Made by a program: the position numbers and the translations under genes. The notes below the pieces were generated by a model. The model had not been told where the DNA came from. It did not search any database and was given only the letters and a program-made list of their open reading frames with translations. Positions 20,403 to 29,654 of a stretch of 64,000 nt of DNA are shown piece after piece; the stretch's first letter is position 1; each line of letters opens with the position of its first letter. Location: contig CALINO010000048.1 in assembly GCA_938045295.1 (NCBI GenBank), positions 1 to 64,000 of the forward strand. The letters are read 5' to 3'. This DNA is from an uncultured Arenicella sp. GTDB taxonomy: Bacteria > Pseudomonadota > Gammaproteobacteria > Arenicellales > Arenicellaceae.

Positions 20403-22817
20403 ATGTCCGCATTCCTTATCGGCAGCAAACGCATTGTAAAAACCACTGGCAAAACCATTGCGCGCATTCTTATGTGGGCCATCATCATTGCGTTATTAAT
20501 AATCACCCTTGCACTGGCCGTATTCCGATTTGCGCCGCAAAGTTACCTCAGCCTAGTTAACCGCGTTACTGACTACCAAGTTAGCGCAACCGAGCTAACA
20601 ACTGAGCTATTACCGATTTCGCTTAACTTCAAACAGCTTGTCGTTAGCCATGCTGATAACACAACATCACCAACAACACTTATTAATGCTAAGCACTTAC
20701 TCGCCAATGTTGACTGGCTAGGCGCACTGTCAAACCACCACAATTTCTGGCACGCAGAACTGACCGACAGCCAAGTTTTCATTAATGAAATACAAGGCAT
20801 TGCCAGCACAAAAAGCCAACAAGACACACGTCAAACCAGCCCTATCGCGTTAGACGTTCACCACTGGCTCAGTTTACTAAGCTTAACGATAAGCAACACC
20901 CGCCTTGTGCTCGGCGATGACACTGAACTGGTCATCAACCATTTCGCCACCAATACCGGCGAACAGAGCCACCAAAATGCCAGTGACATTAAGCAAAACA
21001 TTGATCTTCAATTAAGCTACGGCGCACAAAAGAAGCAGTTAAATCTAACAGGGCATATAAATTCTCAATCACAAGACGGAATTGCCAAGGTGTCACTAGA
21101 CCTTGAAAAACTCAATTTGGATGATTTTATATCTTCAGCGTCGCCCGATGCTGACACTGACGCTGATATTGAGACCGGCAACAACACACAAAAAACTCAA
21201 GAGGCTCAAGAAACACCTCAACAAGCACCAGACTGGTCATGGTTACATCAAATAAAACCGACCAACATCGCTGTCACCGCTGACACACTATTATTCGCTG
21301 GCAACACGCTAACAAAACCATCATTAGAGCTTGGCATTGATAAGGCCGCCATCACAATAAACACATTAACCGCGCTGGTGGATTGGAACATAAGTAACGA
21401 TTTATACCTCAAAGACACGCTGCATGTTAGCGGTGTGCTTTCACCCAATCAAAATAACCACCTAGACTCACAGCTTAAGCTTAATGCCAGCGACAGTGAG
21501 TGGCTTATTAATGGTGAGCTCAACCTCACACAACCATTAAAAAGCCAATTAGAACTGGCATTAGACGTACGCGATTTACCTTTATTTGATAGCCAAGGCC
21601 AACCCGACCCACGACTCAAAGAACACGCCCAATGGCTGCCCGTACGCACCAATATGGCATTCAACTCTGAAAATACTGCCACCGATAAAACACCTAAGGT
21701 AACCAGCGATGCCATTCGCTTAGACATCACTCAAGCCAACGCGGGAAAATCTGACGTTAAGGGTCACATCCTGTTAGAGCATTTCAACAGTCTTAGCGGC
21801 ACTAATCACACTGACTCATCGCCTTCTGTTACCTTACGGCTAGAATCAACAACGCTAACTTATGCTGACTCAAATACTGCCACAGCATCAAGCAATAATG
21901 AAACCGATGAGCCTAAAGCATCGCCGTCTAAGCAACGCTTATTTTCTCAAGCCCCCATTGACTGGTCTTGGATGAACGGCGTTGAAGTCGATGCACTGAT
22001 TAATATTGACACCCTAAACCTTAACCAACTGAGCTTTAAAAATGTGGCCTTGCCGCTCACTTTAAACAAAGCGCAAGGCCTGAACATCACTAATTTCAAC
22101 AGCGTATTGGGTGATGGCCGCATTACCTCCAGCCTCCAAATCACACCGCCTGAATCGGGCAGCCCAGAGGTAGTGCTGAGCCTTGATGCTGACAACATTG
22201 CGCTGGATGACCTGCAACTGCTTGACCCGAAAACGCTCAGTGGTGGCAAAAGCCAACTGAAAATAAACGTTAGCTCCAATGGCTTAAGCCCGGCTGACTT
22301 GGCAAAAAATTTGAACGGCAATGCCTTACTCGAAATCGATCAAGCCACCATTGGAAACAGCGCATTCGAAATCATTGGTTCCGACCTTATTGGCGAACTG
22401 ATTAGCAAACTCAATCCGTTTTTAAAATCCGACCCCAGCACCACGTTAAAATGCGCGGTGGTACGTCTGCCAATTGAAAATGGACACATCAAAGTCAATA
22501 AATCCATCGCCGTAGAAACCACAAAAATGGTGGTGGTGGCCAATGGCAAAATCAATCTTGAGAATGAAAAGCTCAAACTGGGCATCACCCCACAGTCAAT
22601 CAAAGGCATTGGCTTAGATGTGGGCAGCGTAGTCAAGTTTATGGAACTGGGCGGCACATTAAGCAACCCCAAGCCCATTGTGGGAGCCGGAGGCGTATTA
22701 AAAAGCGGCATTGCGGTTGGCGCCGCTATCTCGACTGGCGGTGCCAGCATTTTAGCTGACAGCCTGATCTCCAAAATGGCCGCTGGCGATGCCTGCAAGC
22801 GAGCCAGAGACAGTTAA
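20403..22817 (+). CDS. AsmA-family membrane-anchored protein
   Basis: An 804-residue protein with one N-terminal membrane helix (~20-42) and a long periplasmic beta-rich region, ending in an AsmA-type C-terminal section (residues ~600-790, including KSQLKINVSSNGLSPADLAKNLNGNA and FMELGGTLSNPKP). AsmA-like proteins are thought to move phospholipids between the inner and outer membranes. The middle holds low-complexity Ala/Asp/Thr-rich linkers (~250-275 and ~490-520). Length is larger than E. coli AsmA (617). No operon partner is evident. Confidence 0.85.
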   Translation: MSAFLIGSKRIVKTTGKTIARILMWAIIIALLIITLALAVFRFAPQSYLSLVNRVTDYQVSATELTTELLPISLNFKQLVVSHADNTTSPTTLINAKHLLANVDWLGALSNHHNFWHAELTDSQVFINEIQGIASTKSQQDTRQTSPIALDVHHWLSLLSLTISNTRLVLGDDTELVINHFATNTGEQSHQNASDIKQNIDLQLSYGAQKKQLNLTGHINSQSQDGIAKVSLDLEKLNLDDFISSASPDADTDADIETGNNTQKTQEAQETPQQAPDWSWLHQIKPTNIAVTADTLLFAGNTLTKPSLELGIDKAAITINTLTALVDWNISNDLYLKDTLHVSGVLSPNQNNHLDSQLKLNASDSEWLINGELNLTQPLKSQLELALDVRDLPLFDSQGQPDPRLKEHAQWLPVRTNMAFNSENTATDKTPKVTSDAIRLDITQANAGKSDVKGHILLEHFNSLSGTNHTDSSPSVTLRLESTTLTYADSNTATASSNNETDEPKASPSKQRLFSQAPIDWSWMNGVEVDALINIDTLNLNQLSFKNVALPLTLNKAQGLNITNFNSVLGDGRITSSLQITPPESGSPEVVLSLDADNIALDDLQLLDPKTLSGGKSQLKINVSSNGLSPADLAKNLNGNALLEIDQATIGNSAFEIIGSDLIGELISKLNPFLKSDPSTTLKCAVVRLPIENGHIKVNKSIAVETTKMVVVANGKINLENEKLKLGITPQSIKGIGLDVGSVVKFMELGGTLSNPKPIVGAGGVLKSGIAVGAAISTGGASILADSLISKMAAGDACKRARDS

Positions 22818-23368
22818 TTCCCTCCTTTTTTCATGCAACATTAGCAAGAAACACACCTCCTAACGCTTAACCTCCATGAAACCATTGCACTACCGCAGCG
22901 CTTGGCAATTTACTCCTTAGGGCACAGTTTGGTATAATTACACTTAAAACACCTAAATCAATGCAATCGTGGTTGTACTCGACACCCACAACCAGTTTTG
23001 TCACTGGGCTTAGCCTCTCATCATGAACACGTGGATTACGGTCTACGGCGAGTTTGGCCCAGAAAAACACCCTTGTCAGTTTTCCACGCTGAAAATTCAT
23101 ACTGCGCTTTAATCTTGCTGTATGGCGCATTTTGGGCCACTCATATTCAATTTGACTGGCGCAGCCAATTGTCTCGGAAACGCGGCATTGGAATTACCTT
23201 ATTTATTGGCTTGCCAATAATCAGCGCTTATTTTTTATATTATTTATCCAACGAAAAGATTCGAGAATTCGTTGATTTTATACATCTAGGGGTTAGGCGT
23301 GTTACTGCCATTAACCCTTCATGTTTTTGCAGCCCGCCGACACCGTATTTCACGAACAAAAAAGAGCA
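22818..23368. other. 550-base interval, possible eroded gene upstream of the porin
   Basis: No complete gene is supported here. On the plus strand an open frame from TTG 22998 ends at a TGA that overlaps the porin start (ATGA at 23369-23372), and its second half encodes one clear membrane helix (GITLFIGLPIISAYFLYYL). In another frame a short ORF starts at ATG 23024 (MNTWITVYGEFGPEKHP...) and stops after 29 codons. This pattern could be a frameshifted remnant or chance. An extended -10 promoter element lies at 22930. Confidence 0.35.
22930..22938 (+). promoter_or_regulatory. Extended -10 promoter element
   Basis: TGGTATAAT matches the extended -10 consensus TGnTATAAT perfectly, with no good -35 hexamer at normal spacing, which extended -10 promoters can do without. 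Transcription would start near 22945 and run toward the porin gene, leaving a leader of more than 400 bases. Confidence 0.5.
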
Positions 23369-24652
23369 ATGAAACTTAATATTACCCCCACCACAGTCGC
23401 CATACTCATCGCTATCAGTAACACCGGTTCGGTGTTTGCAAGCTCAGACTCACAGACACAACTCAACGCTCGATTTGTGCATTACGACCGCAATTTCAAT
23501 CAAACCTCGCGTGACCGAAAACAAACTGGCACCGGGTTTATATTACGTCATCAGCGCTGGAACAACACTGACACACTCAAACTTAATGTAGCCGCCTACG
23601 CAGCCCAACCGTGGCAGTACAGTGGCCAACCTGTCGAAGATGCGTTCGCTTCTAACAGCGAGCGACTTCGCAGTATCGCTCTAATAGGGGAAGCATCGCT
23701 AACCATTAAACCAACAAAAAAGTTGAGCATTGAACTTGGTCGCTTCAAACACGCTTCTTTACTTTTAAAGTCTAAAACACTTGCCTTACCATCCACATTC
23801 CAAGGCGTCAATATTCGCTGGCAACCCACCAAAGAAATAGAAATATCAGCCACACAATTTGACCGCTGGTCACGACGTGCCAATGACCGCTTTAATGGTT
23901 TCAGCACCAATACCAGCGCTGAAAGCGCAATAGATCACATTCGTATTTTAGGCGCCAAATTTAAACACAGACAGGTTACCTTTAACGCCGAAACATTGCT
24001 CGCCGATGAGTATTTGAATAAGTTCGGGGCAACAGCGTCAATGTCCAACCAATTAGGTGACCATTGGCGTTTAAACACCAAAGTTGGCGTATTTACCTCA
24101 CGCGACGCTGGGGAACTGTTTATCAATGGAGCAAGCAGTGAACTGGACTCATCGAGCCAAAACAACATTGAACGCCTAGAACACCGCGGTTTAGGGGGCT
24201 ACTTAAGGTTTCGGCTGAATAAACACGGGCATCATTTCACCATTGCTAATAGCCGCTTTAACCAACCGTGGCTGGAAGACAGTTTTAGCAACGACCATGG
24301 CACCAACCCGTTCCCGACGAAAACCATTGGCCCCGACCTAAGCAACGCTAATGAATCCGTATGGTTAACCCAATATTCACACCAATGGTCAAATGGCGCA
24401 TTAAATGGCTTACAAGCCAGCATTGCCTTAGCAAAAGGCACTGGGGCAGAAAACTCAATCAGCCCCGAATTGGGCACCGCAAGTGAATCGTGGTTGGAAA
24501 CTGACATTCGGTACTCACCGCCTCAACATGACGCATTCAAACTACGATTGCGTTACCGAGACTACCGTTCAAATGAACAGGGTCGGGTAGCCGGGGTTAA
24601 AGCCGACCGTGATGAGTTTCGCTTTTTAGCCGAATATGCCTTTTCATTTTGA
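23369..24652 (+). CDS. OprD-family outer-membrane porin
   Basis: A 427-residue outer-membrane barrel of the OprD type, used for uptake of small solutes. It has a signal peptide (MKLNITPTTVAILIAI...VFA, cleavage about residue 25). Amphipathic strands follow and include LRLRYRDYRSNEQGR, and the C-terminus RDEFRFLAEYAFSF ends with the terminal phenylalanine required for BAM insertion. The open frame begins at 23321, but the ATG at 23369 gives the signal peptide and has AAAGAG upstream. The substrate is not predictable; several OprD members take basic amino acids or aromatic acids. Confidence 0.8.
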   Translation: MKLNITPTTVAILIAISNTGSVFASSDSQTQLNARFVHYDRNFNQTSRDRKQTGTGFILRHQRWNNTDTLKLNVAAYAAQPWQYSGQPVEDAFASNSERLRSIALIGEASLTIKPTKKLSIELGRFKHASLLLKSKTLALPSTFQGVNIRWQPTKEIEISATQFDRWSRRANDRFNGFSTNTSAESAIDHIRILGAKFKHRQVTFNAETLLADEYLNKFGATASMSNQLGDHWRLNTKVGVFTSRDAGELFINGASSELDSSSQNNIERLEHRGLGGYLRFRLNKHGHHFTIANSRFNQPWLEDSFSNDHGTNPFPTKTIGPDLSNANESVWLTQYSHQWSNGALNGLQASIALAKGTGAENSISPELGTASESWLETDIRYSPPQHDAFKLRLRYRDYRSNEQGRVAGVKADRDEFRFLAEYAFSF

Positions 24653-24683
24653 GCCTAAGCACCATACCAAAACCCAAATAAAC

Positions 24684-26030
24684 CTAACCCACTTTTTGAG
24701 CTTCCTCCTCATAGAGAGCTTGGTAACGTGTGACGTGTTTTTCGCTTCCCGGTAAATACGAAAACACCTCGGCGAGCAGCTTAAGCGCGCTCATTACATT
24801 ACTAGACACGTCAGATGATTGAGGCAGGTCTTTGATCAAGTTAATGGCCTGCGGGTATTTACCAAGGTCTATTAGACCTTGCGCCACGTCCAGACGCCTT
24901 AGCTCATCGTTAATGCTGACATTAGGCGTCACTCTCAACACCTCTAGGTAGGTATCGGCCATTGCTTGACTATCGCCGGCCTCACTGAGCTTGCTTAAAT
25001 AGCGCTCAAAATACCTTGGCAGGTCTTTACACGGCTTGGCAATGCATAACAGTTTGACCACTTTGGCCCACTGCCACACCGGAGAAGTGTTGGTTAAATT
25101 ACGTTTTGCCACCTCACGCGCCGCCTCATAGTGCCCGGTTTTTATCAGCACGTCGGTTTGAGCCATGAGCATTTCTGAGCCAGAACGTTGCTTACTTTGT
25201 TTTACCCCAGCCTTGCCGGTAACTCGGTAACCCAACTCTTGGTGATGCTGATACACCAAATAGCCCATGATGTGATAAATCACGATGTTGTAATAGTTAC
25301 CAATGAGCGAGGCCATAAACACACTCAGGCCAGCAAAATTACTGCTACCAAACAGAGAAACCAATACTCCCATGGAGCTCATCATCACGATCAGCAGCAG
25401 CACCATAATAAAATAAGAAACGCCTGTGGCTCGCACAATGCTTAATAACATACCAAGGTTAAGTGCTGGCAATAACCGCTCTTCAATGGCAATGACGATA
25501 ATGGCGGCTGGCATCAGAAAAGCCAGCACTAAGCTCACAATGATACCCACGCCAAGCCCAAAGCTATTGAACGAAAATAGCGCCAAGCTCATGCCCGCCG
25601 CCATGCTAATCAGCGCATAAAAAACGGGCCCAATGGAACCTTCAAAACAATGCGTCACACTCGGCGCTTGCTCTTCACCGCTGGCGGTAGCTCGCAGGCA
25701 GGCAAACGAATAGAGCGTCATAGCAACGGCTGGAATAATAACAAAAAGCCCACCCAACACAGTACTGGCCAGCGCCAGTACAACAATGGTAATCATGGCT
25801 TCCACGCCCACCGGGTATTGGTATATGGCTTTTAGCCGCGTCCAAAACGGGGCAATTTTTTCTGAACTGCTTAACGAATGCATACCGCTATTGCAGATAA
25901 AACAGGCCGCATCGGCATTTCGGTGATGGCGATTCGCCTCGCCGGAGCATTTTTCACAAAACGCCATATTGCAAGGCTCGCAGAAATAATCCGCCTTTTT
26001 CGTAGGGTGGAGTTGGCACTGATTATTCAT
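24684..26030 (-). CDS. B-box zinc-finger multi-pass membrane protein with helical repeat tail
   Basis: A 448-residue protein in three parts. The N-terminal ~50 residues form a B-box-like zinc finger: C5-x2-H8-x8-C17-x2-C20-x4-C25-x2-C28, then a His pair and CFIC. About six membrane helices (~75-270) resemble DUF4013/YIP1-like bundles. A cytoplasmic helical C-terminus (~285-445) looks like TPR repeats. The preferred start is the ATG at 26030, which overlaps the rhomboid stop codon (TGATG), so translation is coupled. A GTG one codon earlier is the only alternative. Function is unknown; coupling suggests a partner or substrate of the rhomboid protease. Confidence 0.78.
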   Translation of the reverse strand: MNNQCQLHPTKKADYFCEPCNMAFCEKCSGEANRHHRNADAACFICNSGMHSLSSSEKIAPFWTRLKAIYQYPVGVEAMITIVVLALASTVLGGLFVIIPAVAMTLYSFACLRATASGEEQAPSVTHCFEGSIGPVFYALISMAAGMSLALFSFNSFGLGVGIIVSLVLAFLMPAAIIVIAIEERLLPALNLGMLLSIVRATGVSYFIMVLLLIVMMSSMGVLVSLFGSSNFAGLSVFMASLIGNYYNIVIYHIMGYLVYQHHQELGYRVTGKAGVKQSKQRSGSEMLMAQTDVLIKTGHYEAAREVAKRNLTNTSPVWQWAKVVKLLCIAKPCKDLPRYFERYLSKLSEAGDSQAMADTYLEVLRVTPNVSINDELRRLDVAQGLIDLGKYPQAINLIKDLPQSSDVSSNVMSALKLLAEVFSYLPGSEKHVTRYQALYEEEAQKVG

Positions 26031-27475
26031 CACACTTGCACTCCGGCTAATTCGGTTTGGCTCAATACTGGCGTCTCAGCCAATTCACGCGCCAGCGCTT
26101 CGTATTTATCCGCCGACTCCGGCTTATTATAACGGCGGCAAAAAACCGACAATTGCTGCGCTGCTACCGCCAACGACATATTGTCGTCATTGGAGTCTTT
26201 AAGGCTAGCAAAGACATCTTGCGCCACCTCAAAGTTTTGCAGTTCAAGTGCGTCTTGCAACAGGCGATTACGCTTCTTTGTCGGTAACTCTTGCCGTTGC
26301 GGTGCTTTCAATCGCCGCCAATAATTAATCTGTGCTGCCACAACCGCCTCGCTATTTCCATCACGCCCCATGCGGTGGACTAAATAATCGGTGACTTTTG
26401 CCGGGTACTGAGCTCGAACTAAGTTAAATTCTAATTCCACCACGCTTTGCTTATTGGCATTGCTTTTTTTAAGCGGTTTAAGCAGCTTCCACGCGTTGGC
26501 AAACTCGCACTTACCCATTTCATTGTAGACACGCTCTAAGGCTAATGCGGTTGGGTCGGCTACTTTAGGTGCATCTTCAAGGTATTCTTCATCAATCGCG
26601 TTAACGCGGAACTTTTGCGTTAAATACACCAAAATGGCGCCAGCAATAAACCCTCCGATGTGCGCGGTAAACGCCACATTCGAGCCTTGATTGGCATACA
26701 TGCCGTACAATTCCAGCCCAATGTATACCGGCAGCATGATAATCGCCGCCGCTCTGAAGTAGCCGGTAAATACGAACCCCCAATAGAAAAACTGAATGGG
26801 CTTTAAACGGTACAAAACAACGTACATTGCCATTACACCAGAGATCGCACCTGAGGCCCCCACCAACGAGCCGCCGCCATTGGCAAACAGCGCGTATAAC
26901 AAGCCACCGGACACGCCTGATGCTAAGTAAAACAGCAGAAATTGGCGGCTACCAAGTGCCGCTTCAGCGGCAAAGCCAACCAATACTAAAAACACTAAAT
27001 TACCCAGCAAGTGCATGATTCCACCATGCAAAAACTGATGGGTGAACAGCTGAACAACAGAGACGTCTTGTGAGTTCAAACCATAGGCGTTAACGCTAAT
27101 GCGAGCCGAATAGTCGTTCAATTCTTGGCGTAAGTCTCGCCACCGTTCGCGTTCCTTTTTAGGAATGTAATGCTCACCGTCAGCCTCGGACAAAAAGCGG
27201 GCAAAGCCGCTGTCGCTGACCATATGATATTGAGTTAGCTCGTCGTCTTTATCGACCTCAAAAGACAGATCAGCGGTCTGCGAATATATTTCGTACGCTC
27301 GCCACTCTATATCTTGCATTTGGTTTTCTTCGTAGTGATTAAATGCTTTTACGAACAGTTCGCCATCATTGCTTTGATAAAAAGAAAAAACCAAAATATT
27401 AATCACAACCAAGGCAATTAACACCACAGGCGGGCGGCGCCAATCTATTTTTCGTTCAACGGGAATAATAATCAT
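26030..27475 (-). CDS. Rhomboid-family intramembrane serine protease with TPR-like tail
   Basis: A 481-residue membrane protease. The rhomboid core (about 145-295) shows FLHGGIMHLLGNLVFL (H150, H155 and oxyanion-hole N159), the catalytic serine in GASGAISG (S208) and the catalytic histidine in AHIGGFIAG (H272). An ~85-residue charged loop follows the first helix (~38-125), as in large-loop rhomboids. The ~170 residues after the core look like helical repeats. The longer frame to 27499 starts with other residues; the ATG at 27475 (MIIIPVERK) is the standard rhomboid N-terminus. It is translationally coupled to the downstream B-box membrane protein. Confidence 0.92.
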   Translation of the reverse strand: MIIIPVERKIDWRRPPVVLIALVVINILVFSFYQSNDGELFVKAFNHYEENQMQDIEWRAYEIYSQTADLSFEVDKDDELTQYHMVSDSGFARFLSEADGEHYIPKKERERWRDLRQELNDYSARISVNAYGLNSQDVSVVQLFTHQFLHGGIMHLLGNLVFLVLVGFAAEAALGSRQFLLFYLASGVSGGLLYALFANGGGSLVGASGAISGVMAMYVVLYRLKPIQFFYWGFVFTGYFRAAAIIMLPVYIGLELYGMYANQGSNVAFTAHIGGFIAGAILVYLTQKFRVNAIDEEYLEDAPKVADPTALALERVYNEMGKCEFANAWKLLKPLKKSNANKQSVVELEFNLVRAQYPAKVTDYLVHRMGRDGNSEAVVAAQINYWRRLKAPQRQELPTKKRNRLLQDALELQNFEVAQDVFASLKDSNDDNMSLAVAAQQLSVFCRRYNKPESADKYEALARELAETPVLSQTELAGVQV

Positions 27476-27628
27476 TAGGCGTAATAATGGCCAAGGCAAT
27501 CCTTGCTGTGTGGGTGTGCTCTACTGCTCAATAGTGTAACTAATTTGACTGAGGCACTCTATAAAAATCACGCTCAGTTTAAACCCAACAATGCCACACC
27601 AGAGCTATAACGCGCAGGTTATAAAGAG

Positions 27629-27660
27629 CCATCCATAGCGCAGTCACTTTTTATGGATGG
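27629..27660. repeat. Inverted repeat after the DUF4124-like gene
   Basis: CCATCCAT (27629-27636) pairs with ATGGATGG (27653-27660) across a 16-base loop, directly after the stop of the minus-strand small gene. It may end that transcript, but no T-run follows the stem, so a strong intrinsic terminator is not claimed. Confidence 0.35.
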
Positions 27661-27661
27661 G

Positions 27662-27937
27662 TTATTCCTTATCTAACCTAATGGCATTCACCCCTTCTGG
27701 AGGCGTTTGCCCATAATTCCATTGCCCGTTTGCCCACCATTTGTAGGTCGGCTCGGTGGGCGATGTGACCGGCTCGAGTGTGGCATCACCCCCGCCTAAA
27801 AATGCAGGCATGCTGATGTTCACATTAGACCAAGAAGGCATCCAAAAACACCCGGTCTTTAAATACACCAAATAGCTGCCCACGGCGAAACAAATAGCCA
27901 CAATTACACACAGTTTAATTAAGAATCGAAAAGCCAT
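27662..27937 (-). CDS. Small membrane-anchored protein with DUF4124-like C-terminus
   Basis: A 91-residue protein with one N-terminal membrane helix (about 5-25) and a short periplasmic tail. The last ~30 residues (YKWWANGQWNYGQTPPEGV) resemble the DUF4124 motif (Y-x-W ... G ... Y-x-x-x-P-P), whose function is not known. The gene is downstream of the cytochrome oxidase operon on the same strand, but a strong terminator separates them. Its ribosome-binding site and start codon lie in a 20-bp tandem duplication. Confidence 0.7.
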   Translation of the reverse strand: MAFRFLIKLCVIVAICFAVGSYLVYLKTGCFWMPSWSNVNISMPAFLGGGDATLEPVTSPTEPTYKWWANGQWNYGQTPPEGVNAIRLDKE

Positions 27938-27971
27938 TAGCGGATGTAAAGAGCCATTAGCGGATATTAAG
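27932..27971. repeat. 20-bp tandem duplication covering a ribosome-binding site and start codon
   Basis: Two adjacent copies (27932-27951 and 27952-27971) match at 18 of 20 positions. On the minus strand each copy carries ATGGCT. The distal copy's ATG opens only a six-codon frame, while the proximal one starts the DUF4124-like gene. Confidence 0.9.
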
Positions 27972-28028
27972 AGTTAGTTAGTCAGGGTAGAACATCATTA
28001 AAAAACAATGCCAAATAAAATGCCAAAT

Positions 28029-28062
28029 AAAAAGGCGTTGAGCCACTGCCGCTCAACGCCTT
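28029..28062 (-). terminator. Rho-independent terminator of the cytochrome oxidase operon
   Basis: GGCGTTGAGC (28034-28043) pairs perfectly with GCTCAACGCC (28051-28060) around a seven-base loop, and on the minus strand a run of five T follows. It sits 25 bases after the coxC stop. Confidence 0.85.
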
Positions 28063-28086
28063 AAAAATATCAACGCGATGTTAAGG

Positions 28087-28974
28087 CTATAAGATATAGA
28101 CAAAAATAAACAAGCCAACCCACACCACATCCACAAAATGCCAATACCAAGCGCCAGCTTCAAAAGCAAAGTGCTTGTCGGCTGAAAAGTGGCCGCGCAT
28201 CATGCGTAGTAACACAATAAACAAAATGAACGCACCCAAGGTAACGTGAAACCCGTGAAACCCGGTCAACAAGAAAAACGTTGAACCATAAACACCGGTG
28301 CCCAAGGTTAGACCAAGCACTTGATACGCTTCTATGTATTCTTCAGCTTGCAAATATAAAAACCAAACGCCCAAAGCAACCGTGGCCGCTAACCATATAA
28401 TGGCCGAAGTGCGCTTATTTGCTCTTAAGGCATGATGCGAAATAGTCAACGTAACGCTAGAGGTCAACAACAGCAATGTGTTGTACAAAGGTAAGTGCAG
28501 CGGGTCAATTAAACCGTATTTAGTGCCTTCCATTACCGCTGTAGCATCTGGGTGACCACTCACTACTAAGTCAGCGCCCACTGGGCCAGATGATGGCCAT
28601 GTGGCTTCAAAGCCCGGCCACAGCAACTCGGTTTCAGCCAACCAGGGAATGGCTAAGTTACGTAAATAGTAAAGCGCGCCGAAAAAAGCGGCAAAGAACA
28701 TAACTTCAGAGAAAATAAACCACAACATGCCCATGCGAAACGACTTGTCCACGTCCATGTTGTATTCAGGGCTTTCTTTAATGACACTGCCAAACCACTT
28801 GAACAGCAATGCACCCATGCCTAAAAAGCCCACCATCATTAAGTTAGGGCCAAACGCGAAACCGTTTAAATAGCAGGCGCCGCCCATGGCAATGAAGAAT
28901 AAAGCGATTGAACACGCAAACGGGTAAATGCTTGCGTCGGGTACAAAATAATGATCTTGCGACTGTGAAGCCAT
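28087..28974 (-). CDS. coxC: Cytochrome c oxidase subunit III
   Basis: A 295-residue inner-membrane subunit with seven helices, part of the aa3-type terminal oxidase. Family features are MLWFIFSEVMFFAAFFGA (the conserved Glu of helix III), the LLLLTSSVTLTISHHALR segment, TGFHGFHVTLGA and the end EAGAWYWHFVDVVWVGLFIFVYIL. Length is typical of subunit III from gammaproteobacteria. It follows ctaG by about 80 bases and is the last gene of the oxidase run before the terminator. Confidence 0.97.
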   Translation of the reverse strand: MASQSQDHYFVPDASIYPFACSIALFFIAMGGACYLNGFAFGPNLMMVGFLGMGALLFKWFGSVIKESPEYNMDVDKSFRMGMLWFIFSEVMFFAAFFGALYYLRNLAIPWLAETELLWPGFEATWPSSGPVGADLVVSGHPDATAVMEGTKYGLIDPLHLPLYNTLLLLTSSVTLTISHHALRANKRTSAIIWLAATVALGVWFLYLQAEEYIEAYQVLGLTLGTGVYGSTFFLLTGFHGFHVTLGAFILFIVLLRMMRGHFSADKHFAFEAGAWYWHFVDVVWVGLFIFVYIL

Positions 28975-29056
28975 AGTGGTTTCCTCTTATCTACCTAAAC
29001 TGCCCTATCAATCTTGACGTTGACTAGGGTTATTAAAAGTCTATTACTAAATATAA

Positions 29057-29587
29057 TCACTGCCCAGCGTATTTTGAATTATCAAAAAACGTATACGACA
29101 GCGTTAATTCATGCACATCGTCCGGAAGCTGCTCGTCTAACATATAACGAACCGCCATTTCTTTTTCTTCGCCCGGCTGCAGCACTTGTTTGCTGAAGCA
29201 AAAGCATTCGGTCTTCTTAAAATGAAAACCCGCTCTTGGCGGAGTTACATTAAAGGTGGCCATGCCTGTAATCGGTTGGCTTGAGTGGTTTTTTACGTAA
29301 AAAACCGCCTCTTGAACTTCACCCACTTTCACGTCTGCGCCTTTGGTAACTGGACGAAAGTCCCAAGGCAATGATGAGTGAGTGTGCGAAGTAAACGTAA
29401 CCGCCACATCACGATCAATTACCTTAGCCTGATTCGCTACCGCCTCTTCAATAATGTCTGTTTTACCACCAAACCCGGTAACTCGACAAAAGGCTTCGTA
29501 CAATGGAACCAAGGCATAACCAAAGCCAAACATGATCACAGTGACCACCACCAGCTTTATTACTATATTGCCTTTTTTGTCGTCCAT
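29057..29587 (-). CDS. ctaG: Cytochrome c oxidase assembly protein CtaG/Cox11
   Basis: A 176-residue copper chaperone that inserts CuB into subunit I. It has a single N-terminal helix (~9-30) with LVPLYEAFCRVTGFGG and a periplasmic Ig-like domain. The copper-binding motif KKTECFCFSKQVLQPGEEKEMAVRY is present, with both Cys of CFCF. The start is ATG 29587 (MDDKKGN); the longer frame begins with TTG. It is preceded by the 36-residue ORF and followed by coxC, the usual order. Confidence 0.96.
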   Translation of the reverse strand: MDDKKGNIVIKLVVVTVIMFGFGYALVPLYEAFCRVTGFGGKTDIIEEAVANQAKVIDRDVAVTFTSHTHSSLPWDFRPVTKGADVKVGEVQEAVFYVKNHSSQPITGMATFNVTPPRAGFHFKKTECFCFSKQVLQPGEEKEMAVRYMLDEQLPDDVHELTLSYTFFDNSKYAGQ

Positions 29588-29654
29588 ACTACGCCACAAT
29601 CATGCAAAAAATTACAACTCGCCAAAACCACGATACATCAAACCGACATCACGC

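Noticed and set aside
22867-23130. 87-codon minus-strand open frame upstream of the porin gene
   Set aside because: No recognisable features or ribosome-binding site. It most likely arises by chance opposite the plus-strand sequence.
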